From Stentor roeselii (Eukaryota; Ciliophora; Heterotrichea; Heterotrichida; Stentoridae), in the NCBI GenBank assembly GCA_006503475.1, contig RSEH01000002.1:215836-279835 (forward strand): a DNA stretch of 64,000 nucleotides. The letters are read 5' to 3'. The translations under genes were made by a program, and so were the position numbers. Shown one piece after another: positions 39,539 to 50,912 of the stretch. The number at the start of each line of letters is the position of its first letter. The first letter of the stretch is position 1. The notes beneath the pieces were generated by a model. It made no database searches, was not told the origin of the DNA, and saw only the letters and a list, made by a program, of their open reading frames with translations.

Positions 39539-42249
39539 CAATATTCACTGAAACATTATTAAAGGTGAAGATATATGGAGAAGATGATAATCTTTATATA
39601 GAAGATTGTAACATAACTATCAATTGTACAGGTTTTAATGGAAACAAGAATATGAATGCAACAAATGGACTAGCTGTATTTAATGGATATTTTAACGATG
39701 CCTGTATTAATGAAACAATAAATGCAAGTATCGAAGGACAAAACTTTTCAGATTCAAAAAAAGTTAATATAACTGAAGCTAATTTTGTTGCAGTATTTGA
39801 AAGAATAAGCCCAATAGTAATTTATATATAGCCTTCACTAAGCAAAGACTTTTTCAATTGTTCTATTAAAATCGTTGACAATTCCACTCAGGAGAGAATG
39901 ATGGGAAAAGAAGGAAGTCTAAACTTGTATTTAATCCCTGAGAATTCAACAATGTACTCTGGAAGTAAAATTGAAGGGAATATAATAGAGGTAAAAACTG
40001 ATAATGGGATTGCAAATTTTTTAAATCTTAAAATACTTTCTTCAGGTAATTTTAAACTCGCAGCGAATTATTCAAATGTAACAACTGGATATAGCAGAAT
40101 TTTAGCGATTACCAACTTCATTATATATACAAATTCAATAAATACTGAAGAACCATATGTTTATGATCGTTATAATCACCAAATAGATGATAACAACACT
40201 TATCTAAGATATATCAACAGTTCAATCATATCATCTAGTGGCATTCTTTCAGGATCTTATTTTAATACTACCGGTCATCATGTTATTTGCTATTCTTATA
40301 TAACATCTATGAAAAACTATAAAATAAATTTAAAAATAGAAGATTTCGAAAGTTTCATTATTGAGCATAATATAGTTCCGATACCTAATCCAAATGCATT
40401 ATTAGTTGTGAAATACAGGAATTACTATAGAGAATATCCTTTTCCTTCGTTGAGTACTGATACTTTCGGAGGATTTGAAGAGAAAGAATACATTTGTGTT
40501 CAACTTAAATCATCAAATACGGATAACGTGTTTGAGTATCATAAATATTTTTCAAATTTATTAACTGCAAATATAATATGTGCCTCAAACAGTTGTTCAG
40601 GTGAAAAACTTGAATATGAATACTTTGAATTTTATAGATGGATTTATAATGATCGCGTATTTAAGGATAATTCCATGAAATGCTTTAAAATTAAAATTTT
40701 AAGCAATGGTCACTTTAAATTGAAATTTTCTTTACCAGGAGTGAAAGATGGATTTCTTCAAGAAAATGGTACTGAAAAGTTATTCAAAATAACAAACTTT
40801 GTAAAGCTCATAACTTTTCAATCAATTTATATGAATCCTGAAGTTAATTATGATTTTCAAGTAATGTTCCTAGTTTATGGTGATGATGATGAATTATATT
40901 CCAAGAAAAATTATCTATCAATAAGTTCAGAATGCTTATCTAAAGAAATTAAGGTGCTTTGTGAAAAAGGAATAGTTATAACTATTCTAAATTTTACTAA
41001 AGGGGGTAATTGCTCAATTGAAGTTAAATCAACTCATCAACCTAAAATGTCATGGATCTTTAATATTACAATCCTGGGTGATAATAAAACAGTAAAATAC
41101 ATTAATTTTAGCTCAATGGTAAATTCAGCATACCCGATTAATTCAAGTGATAGTTTTGATATATATTTAACTACGAAATCAAATTATAGCGCAAGTTCAT
41201 TACCATTTCCTAAAGTTATGGCAAACGGAAGGCCATTTAGTTCTATAATAAATTGTAACTCAACCCAAAAAAATGAATCATTTATTATTTATAGTTCATG
41301 CAAAATTCTTTCATCAGGAAACTTCTCCATTTTTTTTGAAAGACTTGCGTTTGATGAAACTATATTTAAAATTTCAAATAATATTTTATCTGTTATCAAT
41401 AAATCTCAAATTCTTCTAAATGAGCTATTTGAAATTCGTGCTATAATTTCAGAAGAGAATAATTTTATATTTCATCATTTTATGTCTATTGAAATTAATA
41501 ATACTGAAATCGTTGGTCAAAAATATTCAAGATATGCTAATAATGAAATTATTTTTCTTGTTTCTTGTATTGAAAAAAAGGCTCTCAATTTAACATTTAT
41601 AATTAAATACCACTCTGGTAACGCTCTTACGCTTATTTCTAACGAGATAAATTGTGAACCAAGAATTAAAGAAGATTTTATGAACCTTTCAATCGTGCAA
41701 AATACGCGACCGCTCGATAAATCTTTAAATACTTCTAGTACTTTCAATGTTACAGTTGATTTTAACACTTCTAATCATTCAACTGACATAAATCAGATTG
41801 TTGAATTAAAAATATTTGAAATTATTGAAAATAAAATTACAATCCTAAAAAACGAATTTTTAAAAACACCATCACTTGATTTTAATAATATGAACATAAA
41901 AAACCCAGGAAAATATATTATCTTTGCATCCCTTACAAAAAATCTTAATTTAAGTTCATTCATTTATAGTGAAGTATTGATAATCAAAAGTCTCATATCA
42001 AATGTAACAATAATTGTTCCTGAATTTATAAGTAATATTACAAATTCCACAATTGAAGTCAGATTATTGAGATCAAATAATGATCTTTGTTCAGACGAAT
42101 CATTTAATGTCACTCTATCAGTTAATAATTCAACTATTTATACATCCCAAATCTTCAAAGGGGTAGCTTTATTCTTTATCAATTTTCAGTATCAAGTAAT
42201 TACTCATTTACCGCAACAGTTGAAAATTCAAATATCACCGGTTCACTAG
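39537..42249 (+). CDS. fragment 3 of the REJ giant, with a 15-base intron
   Basis: The frame begins at IAIFTETLLKVKIYGEDDN (a module motif) and is open to 42,249 once the 15-base intron at 39,817-39,831 is removed. It contains further modules: IANFLNLKILSSGNF, a GDDDELY loop at about 40,881, and SSCKILSSGNFSIFF. It ends out of frame at TAG (42,247); the homologous reading continues one base over with FSVSSNYSF. Its first in-frame ATG is at 39,634, but the protein context shows it is an internal part of a larger product. Confidence 0.65.
39817..39831 (+). other. 15-base intron in the REJ giant
   Basis: The sequence GTAATTTATATATAG supplies the only in-frame stop (TAG) between two ORFs in the same frame. 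Its removal keeps the frame and joins ERISPI to PSLSKDF. Confidence 0.8.
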
Positions 42250-44411
42250 AAAACATTAGTTTTAAAAAGAGTGAATTTGACTATAGTCTTAAGATTTTAG
42301 AAGTCAATGGTAAAGATTTCAATGATTTTCCATCACTTAGTTGGGATTTTTTTTATGTAGTCGTTGAAGTTTATGATATTTCTGGAAATTTCTTGATTGA
42401 TAATGATAATAAGTTAAATTTGAACTTGAGTCTAATTCCACTATCAAAATTCTCAGGATTTATCATAAATGGAAACCTTTCTATAACAAGTGAAAATGGC
42501 ACAGCAAACTTTAAAAATTTAACTATCAAATCTAGTGGGTACTTTCAATTAAGTATTAAGTGTTCTGTTTGTATCGAAGCAAAGTCCCAAATATTCGAAA
42601 TTACGAATTTCATAAATGACTTTAAATGTAAGGAATGCCAATTATCAAAAGAATATTCAATATATCAAATAAATGATTTACTTATAAATGTTACACTAGA
42701 AGATTATCATCAATACATCCGTGGAGAAAATATATTTATTAATAATATCTCAAATATTATTATAAATTCAACAGAAAATGATAGATCCATTCGCTGGTAT
42801 GGCTATAAGCTTGGACCAGCAGGATTTTCAATTTCTATTCTATCAAAGAAATATTACTATAACTTCATAATAATAAATAATCCTAATCCAATGATAAGTG
42901 TCACTGAAAGCATGGTTCCTACTAGAAGTAATCACACTTTTTATATAGATGTGACAATACCTGATGCCTTTTCTTATATAATTTTTAACTTCAGTATTGA
43001 GCTTAAAACTATGAATCGAACATACCCAGTCTTTAATGCATCAACTTTAAATATAATAAAAGAATGGGATAGAATGTGGTAATCGAGTGCCTTATACTCA
43101 GAAAATTCAAAACAAAGATTTTTTCGTTTTAATAATATAACAATATATAACTCAGGCTTTTCCTATATTAATGTTTAAATGCCTGGCCTTGAACCTGGTT
43201 TAAGTAATCTGTTCAATATAACAAATAATCTTAAGAAAATTATAGTTACTTCTGAAAAAAACACTATAAAGATAAATGTTCTATTTGATATTACAATAAT
43301 TCTGATAGCAGAAGATGATGATTTATATAAAAACTTTTTGCCGATGTTAATTGATGCTAGTGATTTAAATGTTGAAAAAAAAATTGAAAAATATAGCTTA
43401 ACAGGAAACATTACAAAAGAAATATCTTTTAATACTACTGGTCTAAAAACACTTAAAATAAGCAGTGAAAATGGACCGAAAAGCAATCAAATTTTAATAA
43501 ATGTAAGAAATCGTGTTACCTGTTCATTCAATAATCTATCAAAAAATTCATTCACAAGTAGAGACTTAATTTCAATCAGCGTTAATCTGTTCAATCCCTA
43601 CAATGAAACTATAAATGAAGGAGTATATTTGAGTTTGATTTCCAATAATTCAAATAATTTTTCTGGTTTAGTTACATCATATTTAGGAATGCAAAAAATT
43701 ATAAATAATACAGCAAACTTTAATAATATTTCTGTTTATTCATCAGGATCTTTTTATTTTGAAGCCATGACAAATAATTCATCCCCTTGCACATCACAAG
43801 AATTTACAGTGCAAAACTTCATAAAGAATATTCTGGTGAATTTACCTAAAAATTCTCAATCCGCCAATTTTGCCCTAAACCTGGAAATTACTTTACTCGG
43901 AGATGATGATAATCCTTTTCTCGGAAATGACACTTTATCAATTCAAGAATTACGACCTTCAAAAGAAATCAAATCAATTAATGCATCAAATTCAATCCTG
44001 ATGACTTCCATTTATTTTGAAACACCTGGAACGAAGTATTTATTCATAAGCTCATTAGAATCCAAAGTATCTTCATCATTAACAAGCATTTCAATTTACA
44101 AACAAAGACTTGTTTTATCTCAAATCCAAATCCCTCCAAACAACATCAGCTCACTTTCATTTAAAGTCGATGTTTGCAATTCTGAAGGCACTTTAATTGA
44201 ATCAAATCACAGAAATTACTCGATAACCTTATCAACTCTTCCACCAAACAGCTTAAAAGGAAATTTGACTCTAAAAACAGTAAACGGTACAGCAATTTTT
44301 AATGATTTATTCGCAAATTATTCAGGAAATTTCAGTGTTTTAAGTACAAAAATAAAATTCAGTGAAAGTGCACCAATAAATATAACTTTTCAAGATTTTT
44401 GGAAAGAATGA
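42180..44411 (+). CDS. fragment 4 of the REJ giant, with two in-frame TAA codons
   Basis: The frame is open from about 42,180 except for TAA at 43,080 and at 43,176. No 15- or 16-base intron explains them: no GT...AG pair of the right length covers either. Repeat modules continue (GTANFKNLTIKSSGYF, NTANFNNISVYSSGSF, GTAIFNDLFANYSGNF; LLGDDDNPF near 43,900). The flanking protein aligns well with the other modules through both stops, so these look like point mutations. It ends out of frame at 44,409, where the homologous frame shifts at a run of five T. Confidence 0.65.
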
Positions 44412-47400
44412 CTTTTAAGTTTCCGAGTTTGATTCAAACTTCAATTATTTTTATTTTGAATGTCAGTTTATTGAAAAGTGATAACAGCTTCTTTAAAGTT
44501 CCTTGTTTAGTTACCTTGTCATCTGATGGACTTAAAGGAAACACAACAAAAAATAACATGGAAGGGTTTATTTCATTTGAAGTATATTTTGAAACTGGAG
44601 GTAAAAAAGATATTAAAGCCAATTGTAGCATGTTTCAAACTACTACAGAAGCTGATGTTAGTATTTTCACTACTCCTGATGACCTTTGCCTTAACCCATT
44701 CAATTCAACTCATTGTCAGGTTTGCAGGAGTAAGGCTTATCCTATTAACGGAAAATGTGAGTGCACTAAGGAAAGCTTAAAGAGTAAAACAAATGAAGGG
44801 TGTTCATGTATCAGCAACAGCTTTGAATATGAAAATGATTGTTATGCAAATAAAAGACGATTTTTCAAACCTTCTCAGTTGCATGGATACTTCTCGAAAG
44901 ACTTTAAAAAAATTATCGTTGACTTCGACACTAGAACTAATGCAGAAGTTGGTTCAAGTTGCTTAACTCAAATTTCATTCCCTGATATATTAAAAGATTT
45001 AATAATCAATTGTTTATGGGATGATTCAAGTTTCATTATTTTATTAAGCAAAGTGATTATTGACAGCAATTTAACTATAAAAGTGAATAGTTTCGAAGTT
45101 AATTCATTAACCAATACAGAAAGTTACAATATAGAAGAACTTTCAGTGATAGTAATGAAAAAATTTAACTACTCAGCCCCGACTGCTGAAATCCTTGCCC
45201 CCTCTTACATGTCATTCAAATGCAGTTCAGATTTACTTGAAGTTTCATCTAAAGAAAAGACTTCTCTCTATATTTATTCTTGGACAGCTTCATCAAGTCC
45301 ATTCAATGAAAAACTAGAATCTCTTATAAACTCAACAAAATCACCTGAATTCACAGTTTCAACCCAATTACTTCCCTCAACAAATCTAAAAATCTTCCTA
45401 AAAGTTTTCGACCCGATTTTCAATTTAACATCAGAAGCTTTCCATAATCTATCAATATCTTCAGAGAAGACCTTGATAGTATCCTTTTCCAATCCAGGTC
45501 CTTTAAGATATTCTTCTTCAAGTGAATTTTTAATTCAATCTGTGGTGAGAAAGTCATGCGGAACGCTTGAAAACTATCAATACACGTGGAGCTACTCACT
45601 TCTTGACAATTCTCCAGACATCAACTTCCAAAAGATTCTAATGAATGGACAACGACCAGGTACATTAAAGATTTCTAAGAACATGCTACCTATCGGGCAG
45701 TATTCTTTTAAAGTCAACATTTCTTCTGAGTCAATTTCAGGAAGTAGTTCAATTAATTTAGAAATTTATTCAAGTCCTCTTATTTTGACCTTCTCCAAGT
45801 CAAATGGAACAGTTTCAGAAAATTTGAATGTTGTTGTTACTGCAAATGGAATTGATTCTGATAACTTGATTGTGCCTGTTAATGTGGCTTGGGTTTGTAA
45901 TGAGCAGAATTCTGGATTGATGACAAGAGGAAATGATTTGGTCTTGATTAGTGGATCGTTTAAAGAGGAAATTTATACTTTTACTGCAACTGCTAAGACT
46001 TCAGATCAAAGGGTGCAAAAGACCCTTGCTTTAATGGTTAATAATAAAATCAATATTGATATTTCTTTGAGGAAATTTGAGAGGAAGGTTAATATTGATA
46101 GTGATATTAAACTTGTTACGGTAATTCAAAGTACTGGGAAACCGAAATTCTATTGGAGGATTGAGGAGGGTGTTAAAATTACTGATGATTCTTATCCTTA
46201 TTTGAAGATACCAGCTATGACTTTGGAAGCTGGAAAGGCTTATAAGGTTACTGTTCAGGCAGAATTAAGTGATGAGGATAAAGTAAATAGTAGTATTTGG
46301 ATTGATACTAATATGATTCCAGTTTGCTTAAAAGTGCTAGTTGAATCCAATAGAAGCATATTTAAGATAACTGCTCTAGACTGCCAAGATCCAGACAATG
46401 ATACACCCTTAACCTATATATTCGGGATAATAAATGGGGATAAAAGAATGCCGACCACAAATAAACTATTCTCAAATTCTCTAACAACTACACTTCCCTT
46501 TTTCTCCAAAAAAGTATTTTGCAAAGTATGCGACAATTTGAACTCCTGCACAATTTATGACTCATCAGATATTCATCTCAGTTCACGACATCTTCAAAAC
46601 TTTTCAACTGAATTTTCAACTGAAATAAGAAACCCTGAATTAGTTCCAATAAATATTATCATCTTCTCTAACAAAGCAAATACATTTGACGAGCTTCAAC
46701 TTGTATTTGACGTCTTTTACAATTATTTCATCGAAGAAATAATGGACGAAGATACATTCAACATATTTGTTGAGTGTTTTCAAGCAATTTTCAATAAGAA
46801 TAAACTCTGCTCAGATGAAATGATGAGAAATGCGACTGATTTTCTGTTGGGAATGGCAGAAATGACTTTTTTTGACATCTCAAAGGAAAACAGTGAAAAG
46901 TTGCTAAAGACTATCAAGTTATACAAAGATCGATTTAGTATTGAAGAATTATTAAAGATTATCAGAAGAATCGCGAATCGCATGATTAATGAAAAACTTC
47001 CTCAGGAATATCTGGAAGTGGAAGAAATTCTGGTTTTGATTAAAGAAATCGGTAATCAACTTCCAGGACTGAACTTAATATTCGATTCAATCTCACTTGA
47101 AATACCTTTAACAAGTATTTTTGATGAATCTACTGTTTATGACATTCAAATTATTAAATTGCAGAAGATGAATTCTTCAGTTTTTGATATCAAGTTGTTT
47201 AAATCAGGGACTTACAAAGAATTTTCTTTTAAAAGCTCAGCTTTAGATGACTCTTCCGCTGAACTCGACCAAGTCATAAATATAAAAATTAATGGTGAAT
47301 TTGATGAAAATCTTCATTATGTTTGCAAATTCCTAAACGAGTCTTATGCATATGAAACTTGCAAAGTTGATAAAATAACTGAAAAAGATATAAACATCAA

Positions 47401-48241
47401 TGTGACTGTTGAAGGAAGTTTCATGATTATTTCCGGGAATTATGATGAAAGTGAATCTTTGAAAAGCTCTGATAAATCTTGTGCTGTTGGATATTATAAT
47501 ATAGGAATTATGCTTGTTATCATTTCATTTTGCTTGGGTTTAGCACTAGTTTCATTGATTTTTGGAAGAAAGGGTAAAAATGAAAGTGATTTAATATGTT
47601 TTGGATCGATCTATTTACCTTCTAGTTTCTTCTACGAGACTAAAACAACATCAAAAATTATTTCTTTCTTAGAAATGTTGACAATATTTTTGATTCTTTT
47701 ATTAATTATGAATGCATTTTTAGCTTTTTTGATAAATAATCCAGAAGATCTTGAGTTTAATGAAGACTCTGTCAGAGCTGCAGCAATCGCTTGGGCCATT
47801 TGTCAAATCTTCTCTATTTTCATTTACCTAGCCTTAAGAACCAATAAATTTCTAGAAAAGCGAATTTTGTTTTTTTCTATTTTATTTGGCTGTGTTTTAT
47901 TAATATGTTTCTCACTAATTATCACCATTTCAATGAAGTTTTGCTTAGGAAAATCTTTAGCAGTGCTGCAGCTTTATTTAATTTTGTTAGGACTAGAAAT
48001 TCTTATCGAGATGGGATATAGTGCAGCTTCGGTCTTGATAATTAGATCTGGATTAATCAATCGGTCGAAAAGTTTCAGGAAAAATTCAGGAAATCAGGAA
48101 ACATGTCGAACTACTGATAGAGGAAAAGAGTTGTTTAGGTTGAATGATGAAGTTCCTCCTTTTATCATTCATCAGAAGAGTATTGAAGGGTTTTCTGGAG
48201 ATAAAAAATGCTTTAGAGGAAAATATTCTGCATCAAAATAA
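44399..48241 (+). CDS. fragment 5 of the REJ giant: Cys-rich linker, REJ-like region, five TM helices
   Basis: The open frame starts without a true ATG near 44,399 (the first ATG codons are internal), so this is a C-terminal portion of 1,280 residues. It contains the last repeat-like stretch, then a Cys-rich segment (CQVCRSKAYPINGKCEC) and a beta-rich REJ-like region (SFSNPGPLRYSSSSEF, YQYTWSYSLLD). Next comes a helical region, and five membrane helices in residues about 1,035-1,215 (IGIMLVIISFCLGLALVSLI; FLEMLTIFLILLLIMNAFLA; others). A cytosolic basic tail of 60 residues closes it. The layout resembles polycystin-1-like/REJ proteins without the PLAT/channel part. Confidence 0.7.
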   Translation: MERMTFKFPSLIQTSIIFILNVSLLKSDNSFFKVPCLVTLSSDGLKGNTTKNNMEGFISFEVYFETGGKKDIKANCSMFQTTTEADVSIFTTPDDLCLNPFNSTHCQVCRSKAYPINGKCECTKESLKSKTNEGCSCISNSFEYENDCYANKRRFFKPSQLHGYFSKDFKKIIVDFDTRTNAEVGSSCLTQISFPDILKDLIINCLWDDSSFIILLSKVIIDSNLTIKVNSFEVNSLTNTESYNIEELSVIVMKKFNYSAPTAEILAPSYMSFKCSSDLLEVSSKEKTSLYIYSWTASSSPFNEKLESLINSTKSPEFTVSTQLLPSTNLKIFLKVFDPIFNLTSEAFHNLSISSEKTLIVSFSNPGPLRYSSSSEFLIQSVVRKSCGTLENYQYTWSYSLLDNSPDINFQKILMNGQRPGTLKISKNMLPIGQYSFKVNISSESISGSSSINLEIYSSPLILTFSKSNGTVSENLNVVVTANGIDSDNLIVPVNVAWVCNEQNSGLMTRGNDLVLISGSFKEEIYTFTATAKTSDQRVQKTLALMVNNKINIDISLRKFERKVNIDSDIKLVTVIQSTGKPKFYWRIEEGVKITDDSYPYLKIPAMTLEAGKAYKVTVQAELSDEDKVNSSIWIDTNMIPVCLKVLVESNRSIFKITALDCQDPDNDTPLTYIFGIINGDKRMPTTNKLFSNSLTTTLPFFSKKVFCKVCDNLNSCTIYDSSDIHLSSRHLQNFSTEFSTEIRNPELVPINIIIFSNKANTFDELQLVFDVFYNYFIEEIMDEDTFNIFVECFQAIFNKNKLCSDEMMRNATDFLLGMAEMTFFDISKENSEKLLKTIKLYKDRFSIEELLKIIRRIANRMINEKLPQEYLEVEEILVLIKEIGNQLPGLNLIFDSISLEIPLTSIFDESTVYDIQIIKLQKMNSSVFDIKLFKSGTYKEFSFKSSALDDSSAELDQVINIKINGEFDENLHYVCKFLNESYAYETCKVDKITEKDININVTVEGSFMIISGNYDESESLKSSDKSCAVGYYNIGIMLVIISFCLGLALVSLIFGRKGKNESDLICFGSIYLPSSFFYETKTTSKIISFLEMLTIFLILLLIMNAFLAFLINNPEDLEFNEDSVRAAAIAWAICQIFSIFIYLALRTNKFLEKRILFFSILFGCVLLICFSLIITISMKFCLGKSLAVLQLYLILLGLEILIEMGYSAASVLIIRSGLINRSKSFRKNSGNQETCRTTDRGKELFRLNDEVPPFIIHQKSIEGFSGDKKCFRGKYSASK

Positions 48242-48964
48242 AGTAGTTTAAATAAGGATAGATTTTAATTATTTTTATTTCATTAAGATAGTCAAGAATG
48301 CTCGATTGTTTATCTTTTATACCTTAATCAAGATAACTTCATTCTCAGTGTAATTGTTTATGGCTATCATATTTACTTTTCGGAAAACTGATTCAATAAT
48401 AGTAAAAAATTAAGCATTTCATTAAAAGTTCAACTTTAATTCATTCAAGAATCAAATATTTAAAATAATATAATAATCTTAGATGAATAAAACTTATTAA
48501 TCTTGAAACAGGAATATTTTTAGATATAAAAAATTTGAGACTTTTTCTGACTTTCTAAATTATGCATTCTTCACAAATTTCACAATTTTTGAAATCGAAA
48601 TCATATTAAAAATTGCAGAAGTTACAATCTTATAATCTTTTCTTATAATTTGGAAAAAAAATTCTCAGGAAATTAGAGAGGTTAGGCCAATAAAGCATAA
48701 TAAATGTAAATAAAGGTTTCGAGAAAAAAGCATTCCAGTCAACAAGTTTTTCTCTATAAGGAAATATACAATATCGCCATCAATTTCTAATAAATGATTT
48801 GTTTCAATATTACTTTGATTGATTTAAAATTACAGTGATAATAAAAGAATTCCAAATAATAATTTTTAAACAATATAAAATTTATTGAATCTACAATAAC
48901 ATGAACTAGGATTATTGAGAAAATATTCATAATTTAATTAATCAGAGAAATAGACTAAATAATC
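48242..48964. other. AT-rich spacer, nothing recognised
   Basis: A 723-base spacer between convergent 3' ends. No ORF, RNA gene or repeat was seen. Confidence 0.5.
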
Positions 48965-50329
48965 TTAAATCCAATAAAGGGGTGAATCTGGACTTAAATT
49001 TTTCCTAAGAAGAGTTCTACCACATGAGTAAGGTATTGACGACGCACAAGCACCAGACCAAAATTTATAAATCTCTTCATTCTTTGATCTTGCCTTAAAT
49101 TGTTTCATTAAAAACTGCTCTTGAAATTCAACTAAGCTCATGCTCCAACTTGAAAGGGTTATAAGAAACAAAGCTGAGCCACTATATATACCTATTTCAG
49201 TGATTGGAATAATAAGATTGTTAAATCTTGAACCATCTTCAGCTCTTTTATTGGTTTCTCCAGGAATTACAAATGAATTTACAGGTGATATATTCAGGAA
49301 TGGTCTGGGAGATATACGCTTGTATATATGAAAATTTTCGTGAAAAAGTGTAAGTACTCTAAAAGCTATTGCATGAGGTGATTTCATTTGATAGTTCCTA
49401 TTCACAAAAATAAATCCTTCATTAGAAAATCCATGGGAATTTTCGATTGTAAAGTAAAACACTTTTTCGCTGGTGAAAATCCAGTCAAATGCATAATTAA
49501 CCATTTGAGCTCCTTCTTCAATGGTTTGAAAGGGAGGGTTTTCTTTGGTTAGAGTATCGTCTATAAATCTTTCAACAGCTTCAGATATTACTCTTGAATG
49601 AGCTATTTGCCAAAATAATTCTAAATCTTTTTTTGGAATTTTCTTTGGTGGGCAGACATCAATCTGATCTATGATAGTTGGAAATTTGAGGAAAGAAACA
49701 TCTGTTTGTCTCAAATCAATAAGCAAGAAACTTCTCATAAGAATTTTTTTTTCTTGCTCAATAGAAGCATCAAAAATTTTTTCAAAGTTTTCAATAATAC
49801 AATCAAGACAAGAGGTCAAATAGAAGTTATTATCAGGGTCAAACTTTTCAACGAGTAAACAATGTTCAGCAAGTGCTTGGTAACAAGATATAATCGTAAA
49901 ATTATCTTCAAAGATAATCTTTGAATGTTTATACAAAATGCTTTTTATATCTTTTGTATTAAAGTATTTAATTGTTGATAGTAATTCATCAGCATAGTTT
50001 ATAATGTTTGAAGCAAAACAAGACTGATCATAATTTTTTACTTGATTATTTAAAAAATTGAAATACAAGAAAAGATTTTGTTTACAAAGAACTGTGGTTT
50101 CAATCAAAGCGAGTAAGGTTTCAACTCCAGATAAATCGAGATTTCCACTGGATTCATATAAATTCCATTCATTATTCAAAAATTCTGTCATTGAGAATGA
50201 AAAATCTGTCGGATTGATACCGAATTCATTCAAAATTTGATATGATTGATTTGAGAATTGGTCTTGAGTAAGATTTGGGGGAATAGAGAGAAACTTATCT
50301 GAGATTGAAGTTTTCATTAAGATATCCAT
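48965..50329 (-). CDS. uncharacterised protein with an HExxH motif, 454 residues
   Basis: No family recognised. The N-terminal 280 residues are alpha-helical. Residues about 325-335 read TLFHENFHIYKR, i.e. HENFH, which fits the HExxH zinc-protease motif. About 40 residues later ETNKRAEDGSRFNN gives a possible third metal ligand (Glu). A zinc metallopeptidase is therefore a possibility, based only on this motif and its position after a helix. There is no signal peptide, so it would be cytosolic. The ATG at 50,329 lies in ATTATAAATG. Cys residues near the end (CASSIPYSCGR) may bear on folding. Confidence 0.55.
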   Translation of the reverse strand: MDILMKTSISDKFLSIPPNLTQDQFSNQSYQILNEFGINPTDFSFSMTEFLNNEWNLYESSGNLDLSGVETLLALIETTVLCKQNLFLYFNFLNNQVKNYDQSCFASNIINYADELLSTIKYFNTKDIKSILYKHSKIIFEDNFTIISCYQALAEHCLLVEKFDPDNNFYLTSCLDCIIENFEKIFDASIEQEKKILMRSFLLIDLRQTDVSFLKFPTIIDQIDVCPPKKIPKKDLELFWQIAHSRVISEAVERFIDDTLTKENPPFQTIEEGAQMVNYAFDWIFTSEKVFYFTIENSHGFSNEGFIFVNRNYQMKSPHAIAFRVLTLFHENFHIYKRISPRPFLNISPVNSFVIPGETNKRAEDGSRFNNLIIPITEIGIYSGSALFLITLSSWSMSLVEFQEQFLMKQFKARSKNEEIYKFWSGACASSIPYSCGRTLLRKNLSPDSPLYWI

Positions 50330-50809
50330 TTATAATTACATAGAATGGGGCAATTTTGTACATTATTATATATATTGATATTATATCGAATTGAACTAGA
50401 ATTTTTTAAGAAATGTAGTTATACCTAAGTTTAACTCAATCAATCTTAAAATTAGGTAGTTTAGTACCTAAATCATTTTGATTATTTATACTCAGATCTA
50501 TTGATAGGAAAAATTTTGTAAGGGTTTGTTCTACTACTGATTTAATCACTTCAATAAGCGGTAATGTTCATGATTTAATGAGATCTATTTTACGTATAAA
50601 TTTGTATAAAATTATTATATATAAAGCTTTTAATTCGAGAAAACATTAAGTGTATACAAATTTGAGTTTTTTTCGATTATATATCAATATATGCCTTAAA
50701 TTTATTGAGCCTAGATATCTAATGCCCAAATATCACTGAAAATTTCTGGGGTACTTCAAATGAATATTCACTCTAAGCTATTAATGTTGTGGAAGTTTCT
50801 GATTATAAG

Positions 50810-50833
50810 TTTAATCAGCTTATATAAGAATTT
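50810..50833. repeat. 24-base direct repeat, copy 1
   Basis: TTTAATCAGCTTATATAAGA plus ATTT occurs here and again exactly at 50,889-50,912, 79 bases later. Copy number beyond two was not seen. Confidence 0.8.
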
Positions 50834-50888
50834 CAAAATTTTAGTAATAAAAAGACTCTCATTATATAAAGTCTCATCATTTTAAAAC

Positions 50889-50912
50889 TTTAATCAGCTT
50901 ATATAAGAATTT
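50889..50912. repeat. 24-base direct repeat, copy 2
   Basis: Exact second copy of the 24-base element at 50,810. Confidence 0.8.

Larger units (their letters stand above)
36711..48241 (+). pseudogene. giant REJ-domain surface-protein gene, broken by 4 frameshifts and 2 stops
   Basis: Conceptually this is one gene of about 3,840 codons. It has a signal peptide (MLCMILSLFSCSAQ), an N-terminal array of repeated beta-sandwich-like modules rich in Asn glycosylation sites, and a Cys-rich linker (CRSKAYPINGKCEC). A REJ-like region and five C-terminal transmembrane helices (47,500-48,100) follow, with a short cytosolic tail. REJ proteins are surface receptors related to polycystin-1. The frame is interrupted by four apparent one-base deletions (about 39,029, 39,535, 42,186 and 44,395) and two in-frame TAA codons (43,080 and 43,176), plus one intron (39,817-39,831). 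Three of the four shifts fall in runs of A or T, so assembly error is possible. If the sequence is right, this is a pseudogene or needs recoding. Fragments are listed separately. Confidence 0.6.

Noticed and set aside
39526-39545. An 11-base intron GTTCAAAATAG repairing one frameshift in the REJ giant
   Set aside because: It has correct ends and length modulo 3, but all other introns here are 15-16 bases, and one missing A in a run explains the shift equally well.
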